NCBI RefSeq assembly: GCF_030252165.1
Contig: NZ_CP126969.1
Span: 434,001-498,000 of the forward strand
DNA: 64,000 nt
Direction of reading: 5' to 3'
Origin: Corynebacterium breve
GTDB taxonomy: Bacteria; Actinomycetota; Actinomycetes; Mycobacteriales; Mycobacteriaceae
Shown here: positions 1 through 8,397 of the stretch, piece after piece
Layout: each line of letters opens with the position of its first letter
Position numbering within the stretch: position 1 is the stretch's first letter
Notes under the pieces: generated by a model
What the model was told of the DNA's origin: nothing
What the model saw: only the letters and a program-made list of their open reading frames with translations
Databases searched by the model: none
Made by a program: the position numbers and the translations under genes

Positions 1-751
1 AGCCTGCAGCGGGGCAAGGGCTAGGGCAAGTGGTTTCGAGCGGGTCAGCACTAAGCAAGCGGCGATCGTTGCAATTGACGACGAGCTCGTGGCCAGGAAA
101 TCAATCGCACCACCAGAATGAGGTGAAGGATCGAGGAATCCAGACGTCGCTAGTGTTTCGTTTCCACGGGCGATGACACCGAACACCACGGTGGCGAACC
201 CGACGATGAGCGCGATTATCTGGGTGCGTTCATTGTTAAGGAGTGTTTGGCCTGCGATGAAGCCGATCAGCATATACGCAGTCCACGTGAGCAGCGGGTA
301 AGGGCCATCGACGAACATGAGCCACAGCGCCCACGCCTCGGCGTTGGCCGCGTAGGCGTGGACTGCCATTCCAGTGATTGCCAGGAGAACTGTGAGAACG
401 GCTTGGGCGCGCAGCGACCAACGGGGAGCGCGGTGCAGAAGTAAGAAGCTCACGCCCATCGTCTGGAGCACGACTTGGATCGCTCCGGAGAACGGGTTGA
501 GCGCGAATCCGAGAACGATCAGTACAACGCCACGAATCGCGATGTTGCGTGGCGACTCGATGAATCCAGGACTGACTCCGGCGAGAACAGCGAAAAGTGC
601 AGCTGGCAGCCCGGAGACGATTGCCTCGGCCGCGCCGGGAGGGGGCCAGGTGCGCGACGATCATGCCGATGATCGCCAGCGCACGTGCAATATCCAAACC
701 GACGACGCGGGTGCGTTTCGTTTCCTGTTCTCTAATGGAAGTCGAGTTCAT
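1..751 (-). pseudogene. Multi-pass membrane protein (DUF418/acyltransferase-like), frameshifted and cut by window edge
   Basis: The reading frame starts at the ATG at 751 and encodes an N-terminus of the form VVGLDIARALAIIGM, typical of DUF418/DUF1624-type or heparan-glucosaminide acetyltransferase-like integral membrane proteins. After about 37 codons this frame turns into low-complexity Arg/Ser-rich nonsense. Dropping one base in the G5 run at 641-645 (C5 on the coding strand) restores a hydrophobic open frame to position 1, with membrane stretches such as GVVLIVLGFALNPF, AVLTVLLAITGMAV and AYMLIGFIAGQTLL. The 3' end lies outside the window. It is either a genuine inactivation, a phase-variable tract or a sequencing error. 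Substrate and role are unknown; the family assignment is from the N-terminal motif and topology only. Confidence 0.7.
641..645. other. G5 homopolymer at the probable frameshift point
   Basis: A run of five G on the plus strand, preceded by GGGA. The minus-strand coding frame before it and the hydrophobic frame after it differ by exactly one base. Four G would make the membrane protein gene continuous. Confidence 0.65.
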
Positions 752-817
752 TAGGCTAGTATGCCACCGGCGATTGCCATTTCCGAATCCTGTGATTAGG
801 AAAACATGTCAGTGGCT

Positions 818-2692
818 CTAGTTTTGCTGAGCATTGAGCAGTGCTTCACGAAGGGCGTCGTCCACCGCGTAGATTCCTAGCCCACGGACACCCCTCGTGA
901 GTAGAACATTGAGCTGATTCCGAAGCAAGCCCTCACTGACATCGACCTTCTTCTTGACACCATTAACTGTTAACGTGCGTTTGTGGATGACGTTCGGGTT
1001 GTGGCTTTCCTTTGCATCGAACACGATTTTGCCGTTTCGATACTTGACGGATGGGCCGATGATCACCCCGGCATAGTTTAAATCGAATCCTTGTATGGTG
1101 AAGATTGAGCCGACTTCGTCGACGGTTTGGTTTCGTTCAGCCCAAGCTAGGTTTTTCTCGCGGCGACTGTATTTACCTTGGTTGTTCCATGGAAGCCGAA
1201 AATTGCCGATCACAACGTCCCATGTATTACTGCCCACTGGCTTGATCTTTTTTCCTGTAGTGAATTTCCAGTCGTAAGTAGCGATGAGGCGCGACAGACC
1301 TTTTTCGTTCGCGTTTTCGGAGGAAGACTTTTCTCGGATCTTCGCATGGAGTTGTCCAGGAGAACTAAAGATTTCAACTTTGTACTTGTCATTCGTTGGG
1401 ATAGGGTTCACTATTCCGTCATTGACCAAAGTCGCAATCCACTCTTCAGCGGGTCCGTCTGAATCGATCCGCATTTGTTCACTTAAGTGAATGACATCAT
1501 TACCTGCGCGAGAATAAAGTTCCTTGAGAGCATCTTCTTGCCAGTATTGGTTACCTGCTAGGACTTGCATTGGATCGAAAATAGCGACCACAACTCGAGC
1601 CCTTTGAAGTATGTCTTTGAGCTGATGATCGCCTTTGTATGATTGCTTGCCTTGTGTCCAAAGTAGATGGGCTTCGTCGATAAGAACGATGTCTACTGGG
1701 CTGTCGGGACTTTGGCTGTTAATGAATCTAGTGGGTTTCATAACGCGCTCTTTTTTCGCATTACTCAGTCCGAGCTTTTCTGCTATTTGTTCATAAACTG
1801 TCAACTGCTCGTCGTGGTTGACCAAAAGGTATGCATCGTAAGAATCGAAATCTGTTATATCGATTGCGTCGCTCCGAGTTTGGAAAAGCTCATAAAATAC
1901 ACTACTTAGGAGAACTGTTTTTCCAGTGCCTGCGCCACCTTGGACCAAGATGAGTTTCGAGGATTGGCTTGCCTCAAACCCTTCTTTCGGAGTCAGTGCA
2001 AGATCGATAGATTCGAGGATCTCGACTTTTGCGGAAACTTGCTGTTCATTCAGGCGGTGGAATGGAGATGCTTTAAAAATTGCTGACTCTTGGATCAATC
2101 GCTCAAGAGGGAATAGTTCAGGATCGCAATTGCGAAGTTCTCGCCAAATTTCTTGGAAAGTACGGTTTACGTACTGCTGAGTGAAATACTCAGTCTGAAT
2201 ATTCCGGCGAGAGTTTTGGATTCGAACCGAATTCTCCCCAGCGGCTTGCACTTCGTCAACGCTGGACAAATAGAGCATCAAGCGGTCTTCGATGTCCAAG
2301 GTCAGTGATTTGTTGAATAGAGAGTGGCCAATGACGATAATGGTCGAATCCTCGTCACGAAAAGCCTTCCATTTGGATGATTGAAGCATCTCGGGAGTGG
2401 GCTCAGCGGGTAGTTGGAGACCTTGTTCCAGGTCGTCTTCACTGAGATCCCTGAGCCGAGTATCGGACTCTAAGTGTGTTTTGGTTCGTTGCGCGATGTT
2501 GTTCGTCTCGCCGACATAAACGCTATATCCTGTATTTGCTCGGTAATAAATGATGTAAACGGTAGGGAATTTGAGAAGCAAGCGTTTGGCTTCCTCATTT
2601 GCTTCACCAGTATTCGCTATGAATTTTGCGAGACTGTTAGGAGAATACGAGAATGCTTCAACTAGTGTGCGAGCGCTACCAATTATCTCCAT
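818..2692 (-). CDS. GIY-YIG nuclease domain fused to DUF2075 P-loop ATPase/helicase-like protein
   Basis: 624 residues. Residues ~45-75 show a GIY-YIG fold signature (VYIIYY ... YVGETNNIAQR) followed by the expected downstream glutamate in DIEDRLMLYL, so a single-metal nuclease active site is plausible. From ~245 there is a DUF2075 ATPase: Walker A GGAGTGKTVL, Walker B IDEAHLLW, a sensor-like AIFDPMQV, LSEQMR, and superfamily-1-like C-terminal motifs TIQGFDLNYAGVIIG and LLTRGVRGLGIYA. Start and stop of the two adjacent genes share one base (TGATG at 2694-2690) with the MazG-like gene upstream, so the pair is translationally coupled. Family knowledge supports a DNA-acting nuclease/ATPase. A role in phage defence is inference; the substrate is unknown. 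Confidence 0.85.
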   Translation of the reverse strand: MEIIGSARTLVEAFSYSPNSLAKFIANTGEANEEAKRLLLKFPTVYIIYYRANTGYSVYVGETNNIAQRTKTHLESDTRLRDLSEDDLEQGLQLPAEPTPEMLQSSKWKAFRDEDSTIIVIGHSLFNKSLTLDIEDRLMLYLSSVDEVQAAGENSVRIQNSRRNIQTEYFTQQYVNRTFQEIWRELRNCDPELFPLERLIQESAIFKASPFHRLNEQQVSAKVEILESIDLALTPKEGFEASQSSKLILVQGGAGTGKTVLLSSVFYELFQTRSDAIDITDFDSYDAYLLVNHDEQLTVYEQIAEKLGLSNAKKERVMKPTRFINSQSPDSPVDIVLIDEAHLLWTQGKQSYKGDHQLKDILQRARVVVAIFDPMQVLAGNQYWQEDALKELYSRAGNDVIHLSEQMRIDSDGPAEEWIATLVNDGIVNPIPTNDKYKVEIFSSPGQLHAKIREKSSSENANEKGLSRLIATYDWKFTTGKKIKPVGSNTWDVVIGNFRLPWNNQGKYSRREKNLAWAERNQTVDEVGSIFTIQGFDLNYAGVIIGPSVKYRNGKIVFDAKESHNPNVIHKRTLTVNGVKKKVDVSEGLLRNQLNVLLTRGVRGLGIYAVDDALREALLNAQQN

Positions 2693-3051
2693 CAGTCACC
2701 AGCCCCACTCCCATTGTGTTCGTCATACTTCGTGGATGATCCGTAGCTTTTTTCAACTGGATACTTCGTTTTTGTAATCTCTAGTTTTTCTCGGATCAGT
2801 GCTTCTGGAATTTCGTCCAGCGCATCTGCTAGAAAATATGCATAGGTGAGTACATCTGCCAGCTCAAGGCGAACCCGCTCAATTCTCGAATTGTCATCCC
2901 ACTGAAAGCACTCGAGCAACTCTCCAGCTTCAATAGCGATGCTCTTAGCGAGGTTTTCAGGAGTATGAAACTGTGTCCAGTTTCTTTCTTGAGCGAATAG
3001 TCTAAGAGCTTCCATTGTTGACAGATCTTGCATATGAGGAATCTTACTCAA
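2692..3051 (-). CDS. MazG-like nucleotide pyrophosphohydrolase (RS21-C6 family)
   Basis: 119 residues, the usual length for the single-domain all-alpha NTP pyrophosphohydrolases that hydrolyse (d)NTPs to (d)NMP and PPi. The metal-binding pattern is visible: EAGELLE (ExxE) around residue 40 and ELADVLTYAYFL (ExxD) around residue 65, then the typical tail KYPVEKSYGSSTKYDE. It is the first gene of a two-gene operon; its stop overlaps the start of the GIY-YIG/DUF2075 gene by one base. The coupling suggests that nucleotide-pool cleansing or depletion works together with the nuclease/ATPase, but that is inference. Confidence 0.85.
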   Translation of the reverse strand: MSKIPHMQDLSTMEALRLFAQERNWTQFHTPENLAKSIAIEAGELLECFQWDDNSRIERVRLELADVLTYAYFLADALDEIPEALIREKLEITKTKYPVEKSYGSSTKYDEHNGSGAGD

Positions 3052-3057
3052 TGGGAA

Positions 3058-4080
3058 TTATGAAAGGCGGACATAATCAGGAAACTCCACCGGCTCCGCG
3101 ATCGGCTGCTTTTCTGGAGTCATGTCTAGACCCAAGTCTTTGGCCAGAACCAATCGAGTGCCCTGGTACACGCGGCTGGAGTTGGCATCTAGATCAAACA
3201 CGCGGGCGCCGCGCAGTCGGTGCTTGTCTTCGCCCTGGAAGCCGTACGGACCGAAGCCTGTGCCGGGGCTAAAGCCGAGCTCAATTCCGTAGTAGGTGCC
3301 CTTGTAAGAGTTGATGTGGTCGTGGCCGCAGTAGATACCAACGATGTCGCCACGCTCGAGTGCTGCCGCAAAAATGCCGGAGTTGAAGGCTCCGTAGTCG
3401 ACTGCCTCGTTCTTTTCGCCGACAATCCCGTAGTGATTGACCGCCTCGTAGTGATCAAACTCTGAGTTCTTGCCCGGCCCTCCGTTCCACATGTCGGCGT
3501 GTTCGTAGGTTGGAATGTGGAAAAACAACAGGCCGGGAACCTTCGTGGCCTGTTCTAAGAACCACTGCACTTGTTGTGGGCGAATGTAGTCGTAGATCGG
3601 CATAAACTGCATGGACTGAGCATTAATCCGTGGAGAGATGTAGCGTCCGGAATCGAGCAACCAGATGGCGAACGCGTCGTCGATAAGCACCTGCCCGTTC
3701 GAACATCCCGGAAGCTTGTCGACGACCTCCGGGTTCACATTGTGCTCGTACTGGCGAACGAAGCTGACCATCTCGGGCTTGAAAACCGTCGTGCCAGCCT
3801 GTTCGGTGGAGTCCTCTTCGTGGTTGCCAAAGGTGATTGCCCAGGGGATGCCGCGAGATTCCATAGGCATGACCACGTTGTTGATCGACTGGTAGACCTC
3901 GAGGTTTGTGCCCTGGCCGCCGGAGATGACATCACCATTGATGAGCGCGAAGTTCGGCTGCTCCTGATCGAGGACCTTTTCCATGAACTCGATCGTGCGA
4001 CGGTCAGTGAGGTGGGTGTCCTGAGTGTCGTTGAATTGGACGATGCGGAAGTGGCCGTCAGGGGAGAACGAAAGTGACAT
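3058..4080 (-). CDS. Calcineurin-like metallophosphoesterase, no signal peptide
   Basis: 340 residues. Dimetal phosphoesterase motifs are in order: VQFNDTQDTH near residue 15, INGDV, TFGNHEED, FHIPTYEH and the C-terminal CGHDHIN. The protein begins directly at the catalytic domain (MSLSFSPDGHFRIVQF) and has no export signal. The gene at 7124-8386 encodes a close paralogue that does carry a Tat signal. The ATG at 4080 fits the start of homology. It is divergent from the flavoprotein gene at 4306. The natural substrate (phosphomonoester or diester) cannot be read from sequence. Confidence 0.85.
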   Translation of the reverse strand: MSLSFSPDGHFRIVQFNDTQDTHLTDRRTIEFMEKVLDQEQPNFALINGDVISGGQGTNLEVYQSINNVVMPMESRGIPWAITFGNHEEDSTEQAGTTVFKPEMVSFVRQYEHNVNPEVVDKLPGCSNGQVLIDDAFAIWLLDSGRYISPRINAQSMQFMPIYDYIRPQQVQWFLEQATKVPGLLFFHIPTYEHADMWNGGPGKNSEFDHYEAVNHYGIVGEKNEAVDYGAFNSGIFAAALERGDIVGIYCGHDHINSYKGTYYGIELGFSPGTGFGPYGFQGEDKHRLRGARVFDLDANSSRVYQGTRLVLAKDLGLDMTPEKQPIAEPVEFPDYVRLS

Positions 4081-4205
4081 GCCTCGACGCTATGTCTTGG
4101 ACATTGCGACAGGGTATCTGGGAGGTGAAGAAACAGCGAACCCGTGGATAGGACTAGAGAAATATGCTTTGACCCGGGAGAAGTGCCTACACTGGGAGCG
4201 TTTAT

Positions 4206-4238
4206 ACAGTACTGTCACAAGCTTTTTCAAGAAAGCTT
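4206..4238. promoter_or_regulatory. Two adjacent palindromes in the divergent promoter region of the flavoprotein gene
   Basis: ACAGTACTGT at 4206-4215 is a perfect 10-bp palindrome overlapping a TATACA that could be a -10 box. Just downstream, AAGCTTT-N6-AAAGCTT (4219-4238) is a 7-bp-arm inverted repeat. Both lie between the phosphoesterase and flavoprotein genes, about 70-100 bp before the flavoprotein start. TetR-like repressor sites often look like this; the cognate regulator is not in the window. Confidence 0.4.
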
Positions 4239-4305
4239 ACGGTGCTTCAAATCATTCGTCGATACGATTGGTGATTCAACATCAAATTCGAGCGAAGGAG
4301 AAATT

Positions 4306-6144
4306 ATGGTTGTCCGTCAACCTGGTCACAAAGGTGTAATCGGAACCGTAGAAGAGCACGGCATTCCAGACAATATTGACGTGATTGTTATCGGTTCCGG
4401 TGGAGCAGGCCTAACTGCAGCACTGACTGCAGCGGACCGTGGTGCTAGCGTGTTGGTCGTCGAGTCGCTTGATATCGTCGGCGGAGCAACAGGTGTTTCC
4501 GCAGGTGCTGCGTGGGTTCCTGCCCATGGATTTTCGACGGAGGCGCTAGGAGTAGAGGACTCGATTGAGCAAGGTCGAACCTACTTCATGGGTCAAGGGC
4601 GTGACGAAATCCTAGACCCAGACATGATTGACACGGTTCTCAATGAAGGGCCGAAGGTCGTCCGCTATGTCGAAAACAACACGAAGTTTGGCTGGATTCC
4701 CGCTATTTGGCCCGACTACCGGTCAGATATCCCGGGCGCATCTGTGGGGCGAGCACTTTTCCCTGGTCCGTATAATGCGGAGGGGCTTGGCGATGCTGCT
4801 CAGTATGTTAGGCCAGCGCTAACAAGTGGTATGGCGAAGAATCCCATGCCTTTCTGGATGCTAGGTGGACTGAAGACCGATTCCGCGTGGATCGCCGGCC
4901 CGGCGCTAGTAGGTGCACTACTTGAAGCTAATCTTGTCGCTGGTGTCAATGTTTTGGTTGAGGCACCTGCGGAGAATCTCATTATTGAAAATGGCAGGGT
5001 TACTGGCCTCGTTGTGTCATCAAAGAGCGGTGAGCACACTATCAAAGCGAATAACGGTGTAATTATTGCATCTGGCGGTTTTGAGACATCCGACGAACTC
5101 ACTACGGAGTACATGAATGCCCCAATGGGTGCTCACGTATCTCCGCGTGGACATCGAGGCATTGCGGTACAGCTATCTGAAGAAATCGATGCCGAACTTA
5201 CTGCGATGGAGCATGCATGGTGGATGCCAGGCGTGCAAATACCTGGCGAAACTTTGGAAGGTAAGCCGTTCGCTCGGCTGCTCCTGGGCGAGCGGTCGCT
5301 TCCCCATTCCATCATGGTGAACAAAGACGGCATGAGGTTTACCAACGAAGCAGCAGCGTATGACCAGATGGGCGGTGCAATGCGCGTATTCGACGAAGAG
5401 CGAGGTGAAATGGTTAATGACCCTGCCTACTTCATCTTCGACCAAAACTTCTGGGAGAAGTACGGACTCTTCGGTACTGCTCCAGGTGCGGAGGCACCGG
5501 AATACATCATGAAAGCAGACTCCTTATCCGAGTTGGCAGAACGAGCAGGAGTCAATGCCCAAAATCTCTTGGAAACAGTAGATAAATTCAACCCAGAAGC
5601 CGCCAAGGGACGCGATCCGTGGTTTGGCCGTGGTGAAACACTCTTCGATCGCTACTTTGGCGACTTTTATCCGGTACTAGGGGCAGTATCCCCAGCAAAG
5701 AACTTCCCAGCTTTCACCCAGAAGGCGCAGGGGATGTTCGCAAAGTTAATTGGGCCATTCGTCAACGTCGGTGCCAAGCGTGCTGCGAAAAAGAACGATT
5801 CCGAAGCCCTGCGAAAAATGATCGTGGGACCGCTTTCCAAGATCATGCGTCCAGTCCTGAAAGCCCCACAATCATCAACGCTTGGCCCAATCTCGCGTGG
5901 CCCCTTCTATGCAGTGGAAGCGAAGTCCTCGGCCCTAGGCACGGTAGGAGGTCCAGTTACGGACACGAATGGTCGTGTAAAAAACAAGGCGGGTCAGATT
6001 GTTGAAGGACTCTACTCCGCGGGCAATGCAGGCGGTGCAGCAACTCAAGGCTTCTATGGAGGAGCCGGCGGCACAATTGCGTTGGGATTGATATTTGGGC
6101 ACCTTGCGGGTAAAATGGCCGCCGAAACGCCATTGCAAAACTAA
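4306..6144 (+). CDS. FAD-dependent oxidoreductase, 3-ketosteroid-delta1-dehydrogenase/fumarate-reductase-like
   Basis: 612 residues from the ATG at 4306, which has an AAGGAG about 5 bases upstream; the longer frame back to 4144 adds unconserved sequence without a better ribosome site. The N-terminal Rossmann motif DVIVIGSGGAGLTAALTAA binds the FAD ADP moiety, followed by GGATGVSAGAAWVP. The C-terminus has the family flavin-binding end GLYSAGNAGGAATQGFYGGAGG. The architecture is that of KstD-type flavoproteins, which introduce a double bond into a ketosteroid-like substrate or reduce one. There are no steroid-catabolism genes nearby, so substrate and direction are open. Confidence 0.8.
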   Translation: MVVRQPGHKGVIGTVEEHGIPDNIDVIVIGSGGAGLTAALTAADRGASVLVVESLDIVGGATGVSAGAAWVPAHGFSTEALGVEDSIEQGRTYFMGQGRDEILDPDMIDTVLNEGPKVVRYVENNTKFGWIPAIWPDYRSDIPGASVGRALFPGPYNAEGLGDAAQYVRPALTSGMAKNPMPFWMLGGLKTDSAWIAGPALVGALLEANLVAGVNVLVEAPAENLIIENGRVTGLVVSSKSGEHTIKANNGVIIASGGFETSDELTTEYMNAPMGAHVSPRGHRGIAVQLSEEIDAELTAMEHAWWMPGVQIPGETLEGKPFARLLLGERSLPHSIMVNKDGMRFTNEAAAYDQMGGAMRVFDEERGEMVNDPAYFIFDQNFWEKYGLFGTAPGAEAPEYIMKADSLSELAERAGVNAQNLLETVDKFNPEAAKGRDPWFGRGETLFDRYFGDFYPVLGAVSPAKNFPAFTQKAQGMFAKLIGPFVNVGAKRAAKKNDSEALRKMIVGPLSKIMRPVLKAPQSSTLGPISRGPFYAVEAKSSALGTVGGPVTDTNGRVKNKAGQIVEGLYSAGNAGGAATQGFYGGAGGTIALGLIFGHLAGKMAAETPLQN

Positions 6145-6205
6145 CGAATTCCCCTTCATGTTTTTTGGGGGGTCAACTTGACCTTCCAAAAAGCATAAAG
6201 ACAAG

Positions 6206-6236
6206 CGAACCCCTAGCCTTGAAGGCTAGGGGTTCG
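6206..6236. terminator. Bidirectional hairpin between convergent genes
   Basis: Perfect 14-bp arms (CGAACCCCTAGCCT at 6206-6219 and its complement at 6223-6236) with a three-base loop. It lies between the convergent flavoprotein and peroxiredoxin genes and can end both transcripts. Confidence 0.85.
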
Positions 6237-6251
6237 TCGTCAAGCGGTGAG

Positions 6252-6977
6252 TTACTTCTTTTGTAGCGCGTTTTCGATGGTGTCTTCTGGTAGTTCCTTG
6301 GTGCAGAAGAACCAGTCAGCGCACTCGACACCGTCTTCCTGGCCGGACATGCGCTTTTCTGCGACATCCATTGTGCCAGCTGGGGGGACGATGACACGCT
6401 CGCCTGGACGCCAGTCGGCTGGGGTAGCTACGCCGAACTCGTCGGTAGTCTGCAGAGCCTTGACCACGCGGAGGATTTCGTCGAAGTTACGGCCGGTAGA
6501 CAGTGGGTAGTACAGGATTGTACGAACCTTGCCTGCTGGGTCGATGATGAAGACCGCACGCACGGCGGAGGTCTCTGACTCGCCAGGCATGATCATGCCG
6601 TACTTCTGGGAGACCTGCATGGAGACATCGTCGATCAGTGGGAACGTGACATCGACGTTCTTCCAGCCACGGAAGTCCATGTTGTCACGGATGGTGCGCA
6701 GCCATGCGATGTGACTGTGCAGGCCATCGACGGACACGCCGACAAGCTCGGTGTTGTACTTGCGGAACTCCTCGGTCATCATGGCGAAAGTCATGAACTC
6801 GGAGGTGCAGACTGGGGTGAAGTCCGCTGGGTGGGAGAAGAGGATGACCCACTTGCCGGCGTAGTCGGATGGGAAGTTGACGGTTCCTTGGGTGGATTGG
6901 CCGACAAACTCTGGGGCTGGGTCGCTGATGCGTGGCATGGCGTAGGTTGGCTGCTCTACGGGGGTGTTCTGTTCCAC
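6252..6977 (-). CDS. Peroxiredoxin, Prx6-type
   Basis: 241 residues. The peroxidatic site is visible as HPADFTPVCTSEF around residue 50, with the catalytic cysteine in PVCT and the upstream Thr/Pro of the PxxxT/SxxC motif. The length and the C-terminal extension place it in the Prx6/archaeal-type AhpC group. Additional cysteines occur near the C-terminus (VECADWFFCTKEL), which could act as resolving cysteines. It reduces hydrogen peroxide or organic peroxides in the cytoplasm. A strong AAGGAG precedes the start by about 7 bases. No dedicated reductase gene is adjacent. Confidence 0.9.
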   Translation of the reverse strand: MEQNTPVEQPTYAMPRISDPAPEFVGQSTQGTVNFPSDYAGKWVILFSHPADFTPVCTSEFMTFAMMTEEFRKYNTELVGVSVDGLHSHIAWLRTIRDNMDFRGWKNVDVTFPLIDDVSMQVSQKYGMIMPGESETSAVRAVFIIDPAGKVRTILYYPLSTGRNFDEILRVVKALQTTDEFGVATPADWRPGERVIVPPAGTMDVAEKRMSGQEDGVECADWFFCTKELPEDTIENALQKK

Positions 6978-7079
6978 ATTGGATCTCCTTGAGGATGTGC
7001 TTATGGGTACACCCCTAGGTTAATAGAAACTGGTGTCAATAGGACGGGCTAATTAATAGCCAGTTGGGGATACGTAAAA

Positions 7080-7110
7080 GCGCGATATCCTAAAATGCCG
7101 GATATCGCGC
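7080..7110 (-). terminator. Rho-independent terminator after the exported phosphoesterase
   Basis: 11-bp arms GCGCGATATCC/GGATATCGCGC with a 9-base loop. On the minus strand the stem is followed by TTTTAC. It is placed 14 bases after the stop of the 7124-8386 gene. Confidence 0.8.
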
Positions 7111-7123
7111 TTAGCTAGTGGGT

Positions 7124-8386
7124 TTAGATCGAGGACAGGCCGTTCGAAGAAAGATCAATGCTGCCCTGTGCAGGAGCAGGCGTTGGTACAGGAGTGGAAT
7201 TTCCTGGAGTGACGTACTCCGGGAATGCCTCTGGCTGCTCGATCTTCTGTGGCTCTGGGTTCATGTCGATGCCCAGGTCCTTAGCGAAGACCAAGCGGGT
7301 GGATTCGTAGACACGGTCGGTGTTCTCGTTGAGCTCGAAGACACGAGCACCGCGGAGGGTGTGCATGTCCCAGGTCCCGTCGTTGAGGCCGTAGGTGCCG
7401 AAGCCGGTACCAGGGCTGTAGCCGAGCTCCACGCCGAAGTAATTACCATGGAAGGTGTTGATGTGGTCGTGGCCGCAGTACATGCCTAGGATGTCGCCGC
7501 GCTCGCGCGCCGCAGAGTAGATACCGGAGTTGAACGCTCCAACGTAGACGCCCTCGTGCTTCACACCCTCGATGCCGTGGCGTGCGACTGCCGCCTTGTG
7601 CTGTGCTTCGGTGTCGTTATAAGGGCCACCGAACCACATATCACGGTGTTCGAAAGTCGGGATGTGGAAGTACATTAGGCCAGGGATTTTCTTGCCGTAC
7701 TGTTCTTCGGTTGCGATTGACAGATCGCGGTACCACTTGATCTGGGACGAGCGAATGTAGTCGTAGCTTGGTAGCTCATCGGTGGGCTGGCCGGCGAGGG
7801 CGTCGTCGAGGTAGCGACCCGAATCCAGCATCCAAATCGCGAACTCAGGGGAGCTGGAGGTGGATCCGTTGACCAGCAGATGGGTGTTTGATGCGCCGTA
7901 TACTGCCTCGTCAAGAGGGGCGTTGTAGTTGTACCGGTACTGGCGGACAAAGTTGGTCATCTCCGGCTCGAAAACCGTGGTGCCACCTTCTTCGGTTGAA
8001 TCTTCGTCGTGGTTGCCAAAGGTGACTGCCCAAGGGATGCCACGGGATTCCATCGGCATGACGACATTGTTTAGTGCCTGGTAGACCTGCTCGTTGTCCT
8101 GTGGGCCACTGGTGATCACGTCGCCGTTAATAAGCGCGAAGTTCGGCTTTTCATGGTCAAGTGCCTTGCCCATGAACTCGAGGGTGCGACGGTCGGTGAG
8201 GTGATCGTCCTGAGTGTCATTGAACTGCATGATCTTGAAGGTGCCGTCGGTATTGAACTGCAGTGGCGCTGCAGTGTTTGCGGTGTCTACTGCACGTGCC
8301 GGTGTCGCGAAGTTGCCGATTGCTGCAGCGGCTGCTGCGATGGTTCCGCCCTGAAGAAGGCGACGACGATTGAAAGATGCGGTCAT
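7124..8386 (-). CDS. Tat-exported calcineurin-like metallophosphoesterase
   Basis: 420 residues. The N-terminus carries a twin-arginine signal, NRRRLLQGG followed by an Ala-rich hydrophobic stretch and an AxA-type cleavage region (ATPARA). The catalytic motifs match the cytoplasmic paralogue at 3058: MQFNDTQDDH, INGDV, TFGNHDED, FHIPTFEH, CGHDHIN. The C-terminus has a Pro-rich tail (TPVPTPAPAQ). It is 11 bases downstream of phoD on the same strand, so the two exported phosphatases are likely one operon for scavenging phosphate outside the membrane. The exact substrate is unknown. Confidence 0.88.
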   Translation of the reverse strand: MTASFNRRRLLQGGTIAAAAAAIGNFATPARAVDTANTAAPLQFNTDGTFKIMQFNDTQDDHLTDRRTLEFMGKALDHEKPNFALINGDVITSGPQDNEQVYQALNNVVMPMESRGIPWAVTFGNHDEDSTEEGGTTVFEPEMTNFVRQYRYNYNAPLDEAVYGASNTHLLVNGSTSSSPEFAIWMLDSGRYLDDALAGQPTDELPSYDYIRSSQIKWYRDLSIATEEQYGKKIPGLMYFHIPTFEHRDMWFGGPYNDTEAQHKAAVARHGIEGVKHEGVYVGAFNSGIYSAARERGDILGMYCGHDHINTFHGNYFGVELGYSPGTGFGTYGLNDGTWDMHTLRGARVFELNENTDRVYESTRLVFAKDLGIDMNPEPQKIEQPEAFPEYVTPGNSTPVPTPAPAQGSIDLSSNGLSSI

Positions 8387-8397
8387 TGTGTATCTCC

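Noticed and set aside
4144-4305. N-terminal extension of the flavoprotein frame
   Set aside because: The 54 extra residues lack family similarity, cross the operator palindromes, and the ATG at 4306 has a good ribosome site.
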